Shown here: positions 29,401 through 37,805 of the stretch, in pieces
Position numbering within the stretch: the first letter of the stretch is position 1
Layout of the letters: each line of letters begins with the position of its first letter
Assembly: GCF_025947305.1 (NCBI RefSeq)
Contig: NZ_CP110009.1
Span: forward strand, 3,389,501 to 3,453,500
Origin: Flavobacterium sp. N3904
GTDB lineage: Bacteria; Bacteroidota; Bacteroidia; Flavobacteriales; Flavobacteriaceae
DNA length: 64,000 nt
Direction of reading: 5' to 3'
Translations under genes and position numbers: made by a program
The notes under the pieces: model-generated
What the model was told of the DNA's origin: nothing
Seen by the model: the letters and a program-made list of their open reading frames with translations, nothing else
Database searches by the model: none

Positions 29401-29522
29401 GATTGGTGATTGACCAATTCAAAAACAAACAACATATTCCGCTGGATGCTGCTGCGACAAAACGCATCAACGGAATGATAGTAAAAGAATACATGAACGA
29501 ATTTTATGGAAGAGTGGCCTAA
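26448..29522 (+). CDS. hsdR: Type I restriction enzyme R subunit (HsdR)
   Basis: A 1024-residue DNA translocase and endonuclease subunit. The N-terminal PD-(D/E)xK nuclease motif is seen at Asp120 ('RPDITLL') and Glu134-x-Lys136 ('FIEVKKP'). The SF2 translocase follows with Walker A 'HTQGSGKT' (about 313-320), DEVH box 'FLDEVHRSY' (426-429), motif III-like 'GLTGTPLLG' and motif VI-like 'LLQTLTRVNRTY'. The helical C-terminus docks to the methylase. The length is normal and no frameshift is seen. It heads the hsdR-hsdM-hsdS set, with 32 bases to hsdM. Confidence 0.96.
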   Translation: MAFNEDSRVKIPTILHLTRLGYNYISLKNAVWDENTNIFNTVFIDSISKINPTIDLSDCRRLLDEVSLLLDNEDLGKAFYERITEKSGIRLIDFENFDNNTFNIVTELTCKKDDEEFRPDITLLINGMPLIFIEVKKPNNQDGILAEHKRIQTRFENKKFRKFVNITQLMIFSNNMEYDNSSPMTIEGAFYATASYQKPSFNYFREEDTFDLNALLTEIDDANETAILKDNNVVGIKNSPEFITNKNPDTPTNKICTSLFQKERLQFMLQYSIAYVKGSKGLQKHIMRYPQLFATKAIEKKLEEGIKKGIIWHTQGSGKTALAYYNVKYLTDYFQNKNVVPKFYFIVDRLDLLIQAGKEFKSRGLVVHNINSREEFAKDIKSTSVIHNNLGKAEITVVNIQKFQDDPDVVRNTDYQLNIQRVYFLDEVHRSYNPKGSFLANLNESDTNAIKIGLTGTPLLGNDYNSKALFGGYIHKYYYNSSIADGYTLRLIREEIETSYKLTMQQALEDIEILKGNADKKIVYAHPKFVEPMLDYIVQDFEKTRIAMNDNTIGGLVVCDSSEQAKMLFEIFESKYSEKKTNNETLLLAAEPSESYGSKKKTESKVTSAAVILHDVGTKQERKDKVEEFKDGKIDFLFVYNMLLTGFDAPRLKKLYIGRVIKAHNLLQTLTRVNRTYKEFRYGYVVDFADIQKEFDKTNQDYFNELQEELGDEMVHFENLFKSAEEIDFEIKEIKDVLFPFDIKNAEIFSQQITQINDRSEMLKITRALNNAKCLYNLIRLSGNYEMLDELDFHKLTVLSREANNHLALINTKEALENNVDTSNLLNIALEDVYFAFVKIKESEMVLADQLKNTLQKTREMLGGNFDKNDPVFISLKEELERLFKKKNLSEVTKEEMERNIAALEKIYAKARELERKNLLIRAKYDNDEKYARLHKRLMEKDPLTDSESKLFEALQGLKKEIDLHIIQNSKMLENESFIERMMMRLVIDQFKNKQHIPLDAAATKRINGMIVKEYMNEFYGRVA

Positions 29523-29554
29523 ACCCTCTACATTTGCAATAACATATTAATTAT

Positions 29555-31180
29555 ATGACCACAACAAGACAGTTTGAAAAGCAAACCAAAGCACTAATCG
29601 ATGATTTAAAAAGTGTTTGTGCCAACTATGGTTTGGGAAATGACGGAAACGAATTCAAAATTATCACGCAAGTATTTTTATATAAATTTCTGAACGACAA
29701 ATTTGTTCACGAAGTAAAACAACTCGACGAAAAAGTTGCGAAAGCCGACAATTGGGAAGCAGTCCTAAGAGAATATAATAACAACGACTACGAAATGTTG
29801 ATGATGCAAATGAGCGAAAGTACCGCTCGACTGCAACCCAAGCAATTTATTTCAAGCTTGTTCGAAAGACAAAACGAAGCCAACTTCTCTGACATATTTG
29901 ACAATACTTTACTGGATATTGCCAAAGAAAACAGCGACTTGTTCTCGGTTTTGACTGATGGTGGCGAAAAAATTATATTGTTCGAAAACATCAGCAAGTA
30001 TGTGACTGACAAACGGGACGATTTTTGCAGAGCCATTGTAAACAAACTTATCAACTTTAGTTTCGAGAATATCTTTCACGAAAAATTCGATTTCTATGCC
30101 ACGATTTTCGAGTATTTAATAAGCGATTACAACACAAATAGTGGCGGTAAATATGCCGAATACTTCACGCCGCACGCCGTAGCCAAAATTATGGCACGTT
30201 GTTTAGTCAACGGAGAAGTGAGCAATGTGACTTGTTATGACCCAAGTGCGGGATCAGGAACGTTGTTGATGAACTTGGCACACCAGATTGGCGAAGAAAA
30301 GTGCACGGTTTATTCTCAGGATATTTCGCAAAAGTCTTCCAACTTGTTGCGACTGAATTTAATCCTAAACGATTTGGTACACTCGATTCCAAATATTGTA
30401 AAAGGGAATACTATTCTCGAACCGTATCATAAAGATAAAAATGGCAAACTACAACAGTTTGATTATATTGTCTCGAATCCTCCGTTCAAATTAGATTTTT
30501 CCGATTTTAGTGGGGAATTGGACACCAAAGAAAACCACAATCGCTTTTTTGCAGGAATACCTAATATTCCCAAAGCAAAGAAAGAAAGCATGTCTATTTA
30601 CCTGATGTTTTTGCAACATATCATGTTTTCACTTTCTACCAAAGGAAAAGCAGCTATTGTAGTACCTACTGGATTTATAACCGCACAAAGTGGTATAGAA
30701 CGCAAAATACGTGAGCAAATGGTAGAACGCAAAATGTTGCGTGGCGTGGTGAGTATGCCCTCTAATATTTTTGCCACAACTGGAACCAATGTTTCTATTT
30801 TGTTTTTGGATAAAGAAAACAGCAAAGGGGATATTGTCTTGATGGATGCCTCAAAACTGGGAACCACTGTAAAAGAAGGCAAGAACCAAAAAACACTTTT
30901 GTCGCCAGCAGAAGAAGATTATATCATTGACACCTTTAACCAACACGAAGCCAAGGAAGATTTCTCTGTGGTGGTTTCGTATGAGGATATCAAAGCAAAA
31001 AATTACTCTTTGAGCGCAGGTCAATATTTTGAAGTAAAAATTGAATATACTGATATCACTTCAAAGGAATTTGAAGACAAAATGAAAACTTTTGAAACCA
31101 ATTTAAGCACCCTTTTTAACGAAAGTAAAGCTTTGGAAATCGAAATTCAGAATAATTTGAAAGGGTTGAGATATGAGTAA
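29555..31180 (+). CDS. hsdM: Type I DNA methyltransferase subunit (HsdM)
   Basis: A 541-residue N6-adenine methyltransferase subunit. An N-terminal HsdM helical domain is followed by the class I MTase core: SAM-binding 'DPSAGSGT' (229-236) and catalytic 'NPPF' (308-311). The C-terminal residues continue into hsdS, which overlaps it by 8 bases. It methylates the target set by HsdS and is needed for both modification and restriction. The gene is intact, so the system can work with any functional HsdS made by the adjacent shuffling locus. Confidence 0.96.
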   Translation: MTTTRQFEKQTKALIDDLKSVCANYGLGNDGNEFKIITQVFLYKFLNDKFVHEVKQLDEKVAKADNWEAVLREYNNNDYEMLMMQMSESTARLQPKQFISSLFERQNEANFSDIFDNTLLDIAKENSDLFSVLTDGGEKIILFENISKYVTDKRDDFCRAIVNKLINFSFENIFHEKFDFYATIFEYLISDYNTNSGGKYAEYFTPHAVAKIMARCLVNGEVSNVTCYDPSAGSGTLLMNLAHQIGEEKCTVYSQDISQKSSNLLRLNLILNDLVHSIPNIVKGNTILEPYHKDKNGKLQQFDYIVSNPPFKLDFSDFSGELDTKENHNRFFAGIPNIPKAKKESMSIYLMFLQHIMFSLSTKGKAAIVVPTGFITAQSGIERKIREQMVERKMLRGVVSMPSNIFATTGTNVSILFLDKENSKGDIVLMDASKLGTTVKEGKNQKTLLSPAEEDYIIDTFNQHEAKEDFSVVVSYEDIKAKNYSLSAGQYFEVKIEYTDITSKEFEDKMKTFETNLSTLFNESKALEIEIQNNLKGLRYE

Positions 31181-31727
31181 TCGGAATGTAACAATAAAAA
31201 AAATTTGCAAATTAAATAGAGAAACTATTCGCTCTAATAACCAGCCAGATTATATAAATTATTTAGACACTGGAAATATTACAAGAAACAAAATAGATGA
31301 AATCAAAAATCTCATTAATGGAATTGATAAATTTCCAAGCAGAGCTCAAAGAAAAGTTCAAAAAAACACAATTATATATTCTACGGTAAGACCAGAACAA
31401 GAGCATTTTGGAATAATTGAAAATCCAATTGAAAATTTAATCGTATCAACAGGATTTACCACATTAGATATAATCGATGAAACCATTGATGCTAAATATC
31501 TATACTATTCTATAACAAATAAAAGCATTACAGATTATTTAAATACTATTGCAGCTAATAATGTTACTTCATATCCATCTTTAAATCCAAGTGATATTGG
31601 AGATTTGATTCTACAAATCCCTTCGAATAAAATTGAGCAACAAAAAATAGCCAAAGTTCTTTCGGATTTAGATGCGAAAATCGAATTAAACAATTCGATA
31701 AATGATAATTTATCGAAGAGAAATTAA
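31173..31727 (+). CDS. hsdS: HsdS specificity subunit, N-terminal half only (expressed position)
   Basis: A 184-residue protein holding one target recognition domain (TRD) and the start of the central conserved region ('LDAKIELNNSINDNLSKRN'), then a stop. Intact HsdS continues after 'INDNLE' with 'AKTLYDYWFVQFDFP'. Here the frame runs off into inverted DNA right at the 15-bp repeat (31698-31712), so the protein is cut by recombination rather than mutation. It overlaps hsdM by 8 bases and is translationally coupled. In this arrangement the locus makes either a half-size S subunit, which might dimerise, or an inactive one. Inversion with either downstream cassette would restore a two-TRD protein. 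Confidence 0.9.
   Translation: MSNRNVTIKKICKLNRETIRSNNQPDYINYLDTGNITRNKIDEIKNLINGIDKFPSRAQRKVQKNTIIYSTVRPEQEHFGIIENPIENLIVSTGFTTLDIIDETIDAKYLYYSITNKSITDYLNTIAANNVTSYPSLNPSDIGDLILQIPSNKIEQQKIAKVLSDLDAKIELNNSINDNLSKRN
31698..31712 (+). repeat. hsdS recombination repeat, copy 1 (direct)
   Basis: 'ataaatgataattta' at the break of the expressed hsdS. Copies in opposite orientation lie at 32463-32477 and 34709-34723, and a 14-bp direct copy lies at 33973-33986. In the hsdS frame the repeat encodes 'INDNL' of the central conserved region, so exchange keeps the reading frame. Confidence 0.85.
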
Positions 31728-32185
31728 CTGTATTAATCTTGTATTTTTACCTGTCCATTCATCAACATTGGCAATAGCCAATCGCGAAGTGATGCTAGTT
31801 GTTGGTTTTCTAATTCTACAGAATCTTGTTTTCTGAATATTGGTTTTATCAAACTATTGAATGCTAATAATACTTCATTGGTTGGTAAAATAGTTTTTAT
31901 TGTTTTCAATGTTGAAGTCGAAACTTCTTTAAATGTTGAACCTGATGAATTTGCTTCGATTTCTGGAATCAACGTCTGAATTGTAAAAAAAATGTATTCT
32001 GATGAGAAAATACTTTTTGGAACAAAAGATTTAAACCCTTGATTTGTTGTAACATTTGTTCGTGCTATTGCCAAATATCCAATAGGAGCTCTGGAACTTA
32101 ATAGTATTGTTCCTGCTGGCATTATTTTCAATGATGCTTCTTTTAATCCACGTTTTGTTACATCGTATTCACCACGTGTTATATA

Positions 32186-32193
32186 TTTTTTTT
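32186..32193 (-). other. Homopolymer tract (A8 on the coding strand) at the hsdS frameshift
   Basis: Eight consecutive T on the plus strand at the exact point where the two hsdS frames join. Loss of one base restores a full HsdS. Tracts of this length can slip and switch a gene on and off, but are also a common sequencing error site. Confidence 0.8.
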
Positions 32194-32462
32194 CCTTTAT
32201 TATTAGATAAATCTTTTGGAGTTATCCATGGAGTACCTTCTCCATAACAAAAGTTATCATCAATTGCTTTTGAAGGCGTACTTCCTCCAATAATATCTCC
32301 AATTGAATCTAATGTTCCAACCTCCCAATCCACAGGAATATCTCTATTCAACTCGGCATTCCAAATCATTTTACCTCCTGAAGTTTTATACGGTTTTCCA
32401 TTCGCATCTGGAAAATCAAACTGCACAAACCAATAATCATAAAGCGTTTTTGCTATTTGCTC

Positions 32463-32477
32463 TAAATTATCATTTAT
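32463..32477 (-). repeat. hsdS recombination repeat, copy 2 (inverted)
   Basis: 'taaattatcatttat', the exact reverse complement of copy 1, in the central region of the inverted hsdS. Recombination with copy 1 would flip about 765 bp and join the first half of the expressed hsdS to this gene's second TRD. Confidence 0.85.
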
Positions 32478-32913
32478 TTTATTGTTTAGTTGAATTTTTC
32501 TTTCAATATTCCATAAAATGGCAGAAACCGTGTTTTGAATAGCTAATGAAGGTAAATTTATTACAAGATTATAATAACTATCGAAGGTCATACTCGGGAC
32601 ACCAGTTCCTGTATTTAGGCTTTCTAAGTTTAATATTTTTAAATAATTATAAAGATAAAAAGGATTACACAATTGTGTATTGACTTCGGTATAATACAAT
32701 GTATCAACCGTCCAAAATGGAACATTTGAAAACTGTATATTACTTAAAGACCCCTTCCGAGGAAGCAAAATACTTTCTTTTTCATAAATAGCTTTATTTC
32801 CAAAACGCATTATACCACCACTTCCTAAAATAGGAATATTTCCTTCTTTTAGATGTTTATGGTCTTTGCCGTTTTTTATTTTTATCAGGTCTTTTAGTTT
32901 GAGTAATTTCATC

Positions 32914-33906
32914 TTATCCTATAAATTTTCTATGAGAGTTTTTGACATTCGTTTGGTTTACCATTGCATAATGCATAGTGGTGTCTATTTTTACATGCCC
33001 GAGTAACTTTTGCACTTGTTCTATTGGCATACCTTTGTCAATTGCCATTGTTGCTAGTGTTCTCCTAAATTTGTGAGGATGTACCTTGTCAATTTGAGCC
33101 TTTTTGCCCAAGGTACGCAATCGCATTTCAACTCCTCCAATAGAAAGTCTGCCATTAGGCTTTGATAAAGAAACAAACAAAGCTTTATTATCATCTGTTC
33201 TCGTTTCAAGATACTTTCTCAGATGAATTTTTGTGCGTGCATCAAAATAAACCTCCCGTTCACTATTTCCTTTTCCAAAAACTACAATTTGTCTTTCGTG
33301 AAAATCGACATCGGAGCGGTTTATTTTTACCAATTCCCCTACCCGCATTCCGGTTGAAGTAAGCAATTCTATCATGGCTAAATCTCTGATTTCAGAACAA
33401 TTATCCCTTAGTATTTCGAGCTGCTCATCGCTTAAAGTGTCTTTTATAAGACGGCCTGTTTTTACTTTATGAATACGCCTTACGGGACTTTTTAAAATAT
33501 AATCTTCATCTTCTAACCAAGAAAAAAAACTGGAAAAAATTCGTCGCATGTTATCGATTGTTACCCTACTGGATTTTTTTAATTCCTGATATTCGGATAA
33601 GTAGGCTCTCAAATCGTTAGTAGAGATATATATAACTGATTTGTTTAATTTTTGGAGCAACTTTTCAATCGTATTGATGTAATATTTCAATGATTTATCG
33701 GAGCAACCTTCTACTTTTTTTGATGCAATAAAAAAAGACAATAGTTTATGGTTATTGGTTTTGTAGCATTTAATTTCAGTATCAACTTCAGTAACACACA
33801 GATTATCAAGACTCCTCATGAGAACTATATTTAATAATTCCATTTCCTGCTGGCTAATTATTTCTGACATTGCGGTTTTTATTTCCAAAATCAATTTCTC
33901 TTTCAT
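32914..33906 (-). CDS. Tyrosine recombinase of the hsdS shufflon
   Basis: A 330-residue XerC/D-like recombinase with a SAM-like core-binding N-terminal domain and a complete catalytic domain: Arg in 'TSTGMRVGELVKI', Lys in 'VFGKGNSERE', 'HPHKFRRTLAT' (HxxR), 'LLGHVKIDTTMHYA' (His and nucleophile Tyr). It sits inside an hsdS cluster, as known phase-variable type I loci carry a dedicated recombinase. It is intact, so shuffling should be possible. It shares no close resemblance with the truncated integrase at 23.5 kb beyond the family motifs. Confidence 0.93.
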   Translation of the reverse strand: MKEKLILEIKTAMSEIISQQEMELLNIVLMRSLDNLCVTEVDTEIKCYKTNNHKLLSFFIASKKVEGCSDKSLKYYINTIEKLLQKLNKSVIYISTNDLRAYLSEYQELKKSSRVTIDNMRRIFSSFFSWLEDEDYILKSPVRRIHKVKTGRLIKDTLSDEQLEILRDNCSEIRDLAMIELLTSTGMRVGELVKINRSDVDFHERQIVVFGKGNSEREVYFDARTKIHLRKYLETRTDDNKALFVSLSKPNGRLSIGGVEMRLRTLGKKAQIDKVHPHKFRRTLATMAIDKGMPIEQVQKLLGHVKIDTTMHYAMVNQTNVKNSHRKFIG

Positions 33907-33972
33907 GTGGTTTTATATTTTAAAATTATCAAACCGCAAATAAAGAGGAACAAAAGTAATCAATCAATAAGG

Positions 33973-33986
33973 TAAATGATAATTTA
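33973..33986 (+). repeat. hsdS recombination repeat, copy 3 (direct)
   Basis: 'taaatgataattta' followed by 'tcga' and 'agaaattaactgtattaatc', the same flank as copy 1. The identity runs on into the hsdS 3' ends, so each inverted C-terminal cassette carries a direct copy on its left and an inverted copy on its right. Confidence 0.85.
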
Positions 33987-34006
33987 TCGAATAGAAATTA
34001 ACTGTA

Positions 34007-34702
34007 TTAATCATGTAATTTCACCTGACCATTCATCAACATAGGCAACAACCAATCACGAAGCGAAGCGAGTTCTTGGTTTTCTTCTTCTAATTTTACT
34101 TTCTTTTCTAAAATTGGTTTTAGAATTTCATCTAATTTATTTATTAAATCAGTTGATGGAATTGTTATTCGGCTTTCTCTCAAATGGTCTTGTGTGATAT
34201 GCCCCATGGTAGTTTTACGCAATTCAGCTTGCATTTTAAAATGTTGCAAATAATTTAGAAGTTCAAAATAATAATAGCTTTTGGGATATTTTTTAGATGT
34301 TACTTTGAATATATGTTGATTTAAAGCTCCAGGTCCTCCAGTCCATATTTTTACATCTAATGTTGCTGACCAGGAAAACAATATATCTCCATTATAAACA
34401 ACCACTTTTTCAGGAATATTTAAACTTACAAACTCAGAATTTTCGGTAAAACCATCGCCCATTTCTCTAATTTTGATAACTCGATAAAAGTCTTCATTGT
34501 CTTTGGGTCGGAATTTTTGACACGCCAAACCATTTGTAAAGTTTGCAATATCTAATAACGTTTTCATCTCCCAACCCTTAGGGATTTCTCTATTCAGCTC
34601 GGTATTCCAAACCATTTTGCCTCCCGAAGTTTTATAAGGCTTTCCATTCCCGTCTGGAAAATCAAACTGCACAAACCAATAATCATAAAGCGTTTTTGCC
34701 AT
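34007..34702 (-). CDS. hsdS: Silent HsdS C-terminal cassette (second TRD donor)
   Basis: 231 residues that begin inside the HsdS central region ('MAKTLYDYWFVQFDFPDGNG'), then a different TRD2 ('NREIPKGWEMKTLLDIANFT') and the C-terminal repeat 'LASLRDWLLPMLMNGQVKLHD'. There is no N-terminal TRD, so it is a storage cassette rather than a working gene. The Met at 34702 is an internal residue. Homology continues to the repeat at 34709-34723. Its TRD differs from that of the other inverted cassette, so recombination would change DNA specificity. Confidence 0.9.
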   Translation of the reverse strand: MAKTLYDYWFVQFDFPDGNGKPYKTSGGKMVWNTELNREIPKGWEMKTLLDIANFTNGLACQKFRPKDNEDFYRVIKIREMGDGFTENSEFVSLNIPEKVVVYNGDILFSWSATLDVKIWTGGPGALNQHIFKVTSKKYPKSYYYFELLNYLQHFKMQAELRKTTMGHITQDHLRESRITIPSTDLINKLDEILKPILEKKVKLEEENQELASLRDWLLPMLMNGQVKLHD

Positions 34703-34708
34703 AAGCTC

Positions 34709-34723
34709 TAAATTATCATTTAT
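34709..34723 (-). repeat. hsdS recombination repeat, copy 4 (inverted)
   Basis: 'taaattatcatttat' at the outer end of the silent cassette. Recombination with copy 1 would invert about 3.0 kb including the recombinase and join this cassette to the expressed N-terminal half. Recombination with copy 3 would flip only the cassette. Confidence 0.85.
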
Positions 34724-34930
34724 TTTATACGTATAATTGAATATTACGATTGTGACATGTAATTAATCTATCATATTCTCGAAAGTATAATCTTATCTTT
34801 AACATAATGTTATACCCTACTCTTCAAGAGTTTCTTACCTCGAAACAATAATTCAATTTACGTCATTTCGGTAAGAACTATTTTACATCAATTATGACCA
34901 AATGAAACATTAGTTTTCTATTTTTGTTAA

Positions 34931-35245
34931 ATGCTTTTGAAAAACCTACACAATACAATAAACACCATCCCCGATATTAAGTTAACCATCCAATCTGGAG
35001 GAAGTATTGAATTTGTAAAAACAGGAATTCTTCCAGAATTTTTAGTATTTCATTCCCCACACCTACACAGAACTTGGCGTTTAAAACTGAAAGAAGATAA
35101 GCGAAACGGTGTTTTGAAAGTAAATGGTCAAATAGCCTTTTATTACTTTTTCAACGATTTGGGTTGCAAAATGCAAAGTGTTTCAAACGGAGTTGTAACC
35201 GCTGAATGGGAAATTGAGGAGATTTTGATGGAGTTAAGGGATTAA
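34931..35245 (+). CDS. Hypothetical 104-residue protein
   Basis: A short soluble protein starting 'MLLKNLHNTINTIPDIKLTI' with mixed alpha/beta character and a C-terminal 'AEWEIEEILMELRD'. No family recognised. It is the first gene after the type I locus and reads away from it. Codon use is like its neighbours. No toxin or DNA-binding motif is visible. Confidence 0.6.
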   Translation: MLLKNLHNTINTIPDIKLTIQSGGSIEFVKTGILPEFLVFHSPHLHRTWRLKLKEDKRNGVLKVNGQIAFYYFFNDLGCKMQSVSNGVVTAEWEIEEILMELRD

Positions 35246-35610
35246 GTAGAATAATGCAAAAACTCGCTTCTCTTCATGATTTGTCCCTCCTATTTTGAAT
35301 GGTTTGGTAAGTGTGGAATAGATTAAAAATTGAGTTGAAAGGCTTTTATATTACAAAAATATACTATGAACCAAATCAAAAGAGAACACAAAATAGCGAT
35401 AAAGAGATCGATAGAGAAGGAATTAGATTTCTAAGGCATTCTAGCACTTCTGCAAATAGTCGTAGAATATAGTGCTTCCAATTCAAAAATGATAAATGGA
35501 AAAATTTTGAATATTGTTATTTTACTTTAGTTAATAACTTTGATAAAAAAGAACAGGAATAATTCAAACAACCAGTAAAGTATTAATATAATTGAAAATA
35601 GTAATTTCAT
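35246..35610. other. Noncoding stretch
   Basis: About 365 AT-rich bases with no gene, strong hairpin or repeat recognised. A 22-codon frame at 35366 is too short to support. Confidence 0.4.
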
Positions 35611-35790
35611 ATGAGAACATCATTATTCATTTTAATTTTTATAATTATGGTTGGCTGTAAAAAAGAAACCAATTATGAAATTGCAGTAGAGTTTTTCAAT
35701 AAGGGAGAATACAATAAAGCATCAATTTATCTTAATATAATAGATTCCAACGACGTTGATTTCCAAAATGCAAAAATAATAACGACATAG
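35611..35790 (+). pseudogene. Truncated lipoprotein with the start of a TPR-like repeat
   Basis: 59 residues with a lipoprotein signal ('LFILIFIIMVGCKKE', lipobox Cys16), then 'YEIAVEFFNKGEYNKASIYL', the first helices of a TPR-like unit, and a stop. TPR lipoproteins are normally several hundred residues, so this looks like the leftover 5' end of one. Its stop codon lies inside the operator of the next gene (35782-35798), which suggests that insertion of the regulated unit cut the gene. It could still be a small lipoprotein. Confidence 0.55.
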
Positions 35791-35816
35791 TTTGTCGTAG
35801 TGGCAATTTACTTTTA
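35782..35816 (+). promoter_or_regulatory. Shared 17-bp operator plus -7 box, site 1 (SLOG gene)
   Basis: Perfect inverted repeat ACGAC-atagttt-GTCGT at 35782-35798, then 10 bases, then TACTTTTA at 35809-35816, 30 bases before the ATG at 35839. Same architecture as seven other sites in the island. Confidence 0.7.
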
Positions 35817-35838
35817 CCTCAAATAAAAAATACAACAT

Positions 35839-36429
35839 ATGATATTAGCCGAATTTGCAGCCCAATTTAATTCAAAAAGCACAATTATTCTTTTGGAAGG
35901 AAAACGAAACGTTTTAGAATCGGATAAAGAAAAATTAATTCATTTAGGAAATCTTTTAGCAAGTCAATTGCCTTTGGCTATCTTTAGAAGTGGCAATGCC
36001 GATGGTGCCGATTTTTATTTCTCTCAAGGTGTTTTACAAGTTGATCCCAAGCGATTACAGGTCATAACACCTTATGTTAATCATCGCCAAAAACTGAATC
36101 AGGCGTATGAAACGATTTCTTTGGATCAAATCGATCTGGTAAACGAACCCAAAGTGGTTTATCAATCCAAAAACAACAAGAAAACAAAATCGCTGATAGA
36201 TAAATATGTTGGCGGTGCAAAAGACCGTTTTTCGATAAAAGCCGCTTATATTATCCGTGACACAGTTAAAGTTACTGGGACTATTTCAGGAATTCCAGCC
36301 ACTACCTTTGCTTTCTTTTATGATGATCCAAGTTATCCAAAAACGGGCGGAACAGGCCATACAATGGATATTTGCGATAAGAATAGTGTTCCATATCTTA
36401 CCCAAGAAAATTGGGTAAATTGGATTTAA
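35839..36429 (+). CDS. SLOG/DprA-like Rossmann-fold protein
   Basis: A 196-residue protein. Residues 15-21 ('TIILLEGKR'), 'LASQLPLAIFRSGNADGADF' and 'FSQGVLQVDPKRLQVITPY' follow the SLOG/DprA/LOG pattern: a first beta strand, a SG(N/G)A-x-GAD loop that binds a nucleotide-like ligand, and a following strand. SLOG proteins act as ligand sensors in nucleotide-signalling defence systems, or as nucleotide-cleaving enzymes. There is no fused effector, unlike TIR-SLOG or TM-SLOG. It has its own copy of the shared operator/-7 promoter, which ties it to the WYL regulon. Confidence 0.6.
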   Translation: MILAEFAAQFNSKSTIILLEGKRNVLESDKEKLIHLGNLLASQLPLAIFRSGNADGADFYFSQGVLQVDPKRLQVITPYVNHRQKLNQAYETISLDQIDLVNEPKVVYQSKNNKKTKSLIDKYVGGAKDRFSIKAAYIIRDTVKVTGTISGIPATTFAFFYDDPSYPKTGGTGHTMDICDKNSVPYLTQENWVNWI

Positions 36430-36493
36430 AATTGGTTGCAGAGAAAACCATGAATGCACGTTTCAAAGAAGTCTTTGATTGAAGTTTAAGAAT

Positions 36494-36892
36494 ATGAAAA
36501 TAGAAAGAATTAAAGCGGAAATACTCAAAATATATCCAAAATGGAAAGAATTAGGTCATTGTTTTGATGATGATAAATATGCTGAAATGTACGAAGGTAG
36601 TGTTCGGGATTTGATTATCTCATATTGTGAAAGCAAAGGTTATGAAGTCGAAGGCTATCCGTTTCAAAAAAGAATATTGGGTGAAACTGATGACTATTAT
36701 GATGAAGATTATTTTTGTTATGAGCGCAATTTAAAATACCTGGATATTTTAGCTTCAACTCATGATGGTATATTGGAATTAATGTATTTTTATAGCAAAA
36801 CCTTTTGGCCAGACCAAGTAGGAACGCGGGAAGAGTATAGAAACTATATTTTGGAAAATATTAAGAGCAATAGTTACGACATAGAATTTTAG
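36494..36892 (+). CDS. Hypothetical acidic protein
   Basis: A 132-residue protein starting 'MKIERIKAEILKIYPKWKEL', with an acidic, Tyr-rich middle ('LGETDDYYDEDYFCYERNLK'). No family recognised. The ATG at 36494 is preferred over a TTG at 36479. It follows the SLOG gene by 64 bases on the same strand and may be in its operon. Loss of recognisable motifs leaves its role open. Confidence 0.6.
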   Translation: MKIERIKAEILKIYPKWKELGHCFDDDKYAEMYEGSVRDLIISYCESKGYEVEGYPFQKRILGETDDYYDEDYFCYERNLKYLDILASTHDGILELMYFYSKTFWPDQVGTREEYRNYILENIKSNSYDIEF

Positions 36893-37022
36893 AAACTTAA
36901 ATAGTTTAATTTAAAATTTAAAAATGTAGAATTAAAGTAAGATAACTTATAATACCTGTTAAATTCTTTAATTGTAGGTATTTAAGAATAAATTAGAATT
37001 AATAAATGAAAATTATCCTAAC

Positions 37023-37514
37023 TTGAAACAAGAATTATTCATCAGAAATGCCATTCTTGAAATTTTTAATTCTGATAGAGAATTAGGATTAAAAGCTTTT
37101 GCAGAGCATCCTAGAGTTAATTTGACAAGGATAGATATGAGTATTGTAAATAATAGAATAAAGGAACAGCCCTTTAAAATTGAATTAAAATACCAATTTA
37201 CAAAAGACTCCAAATACATATCAGACTATGGAAAAACTTTTGAGAAAGATTTTGTAAATAGTTTGTTAATAGAGAAAGTGAGATGTTTATCTTAATTACT
37301 GCAAATTGGGAAAGAAATGAGAAAAAGAAACATGATAATGAATGGGGAATAGTTTCTAATCTTAATAAATATTTATCAAACAAAAATGTATGGGCAAAAT
37401 ATTGAAAATGAATTAAATAAAATTAATGATTCACAACTTGAAAAATATAAAATAGAAATTGATAATCCTTATCCGACCGAATATTACTTATGTATTTTAA
37501 AGAAATCTAATTAA
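37023..37514 (+). pseudogene. Decayed gene in three overlapping frames
   Basis: Three consecutive short frames overlap: 37023-37295 (90 residues from a TTG, 'ELFIRNAILEIFNSDRELGL'), 37283-37405 (40 residues, 'MFILITANWERNEKKKHDNE') and 37386-37514 (42 residues, ending 'PTEYYLCILKKSN'). Each overlaps the next by 13-20 bases in a shifted frame, as expected for one gene broken by small indels. No family was recognised in any piece. The pieces might instead be separate small ORFs, which is less likely. Confidence 0.4.
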
Positions 37515-37805
37515 TTCACTCAAATGGCTATAAAAGTCATAACGATATCAACAATCATAAATTAAAAATTATTCCCGATATTAAAGATAAAAACACAGAA
37601 AAACATCTGTTGCTAATGTTGACATCTTAACTGTTACAATTTTCCGAATAGCAGAAAAAATAATCTACGCAGATTAAAATAAAATGATGAAAGCAATCTT
37701 CGTTAGAGAGAAAAAGTAACAATTATATCAAACAATTTCCATTCACCCACACTAAACATACAAAACAGCAGAACAAAAAAAATTAACCAATATATTAATT
37801 TTAGA
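37515..37805. other. Noncoding stretch before the first WYL gene
   Basis: About 290 AT-rich bases with no gene or clear structure. The regulated promoter of the WYL gene follows. Confidence 0.4.

Larger units (their letters stand above)
31733..32912 (-). pseudogene. hsdS: Second HsdS gene, inverted, split by a frameshift at an A8 tract
   Basis: Two minus-strand frames make one HsdS. The first (32912 to 32169, 247 residues) has TRD1, the central region 'IAKTLYDYWFVQFDFPD', and the start of TRD2 up to 'TPWITPKDLSNNKGKK'. The second (132 residues, 32131 to 31733) has the rest of TRD2 and the C-terminal repeat 'LASLRDWLLPMLMNGQVK'. They are separated by one frame change in eight A (T8 on the plus strand, 32186-32193). 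With seven A the frame reads 'NNKGKKYITRGEYDVTKRG', as in normal HsdS. It starts 1 base after the recombinase stop, so it may be expressed with it. Either phase-variable by slippage or a sequencing indel. Confidence 0.88.

Noticed and set aside
37761..37775. GCAGAAC as the R'' box of a third cassette opened by GTTCTGC at 26093
   Set aside because: No attC-like arms surround it and it lies 11 kb away, so the match is likely chance.
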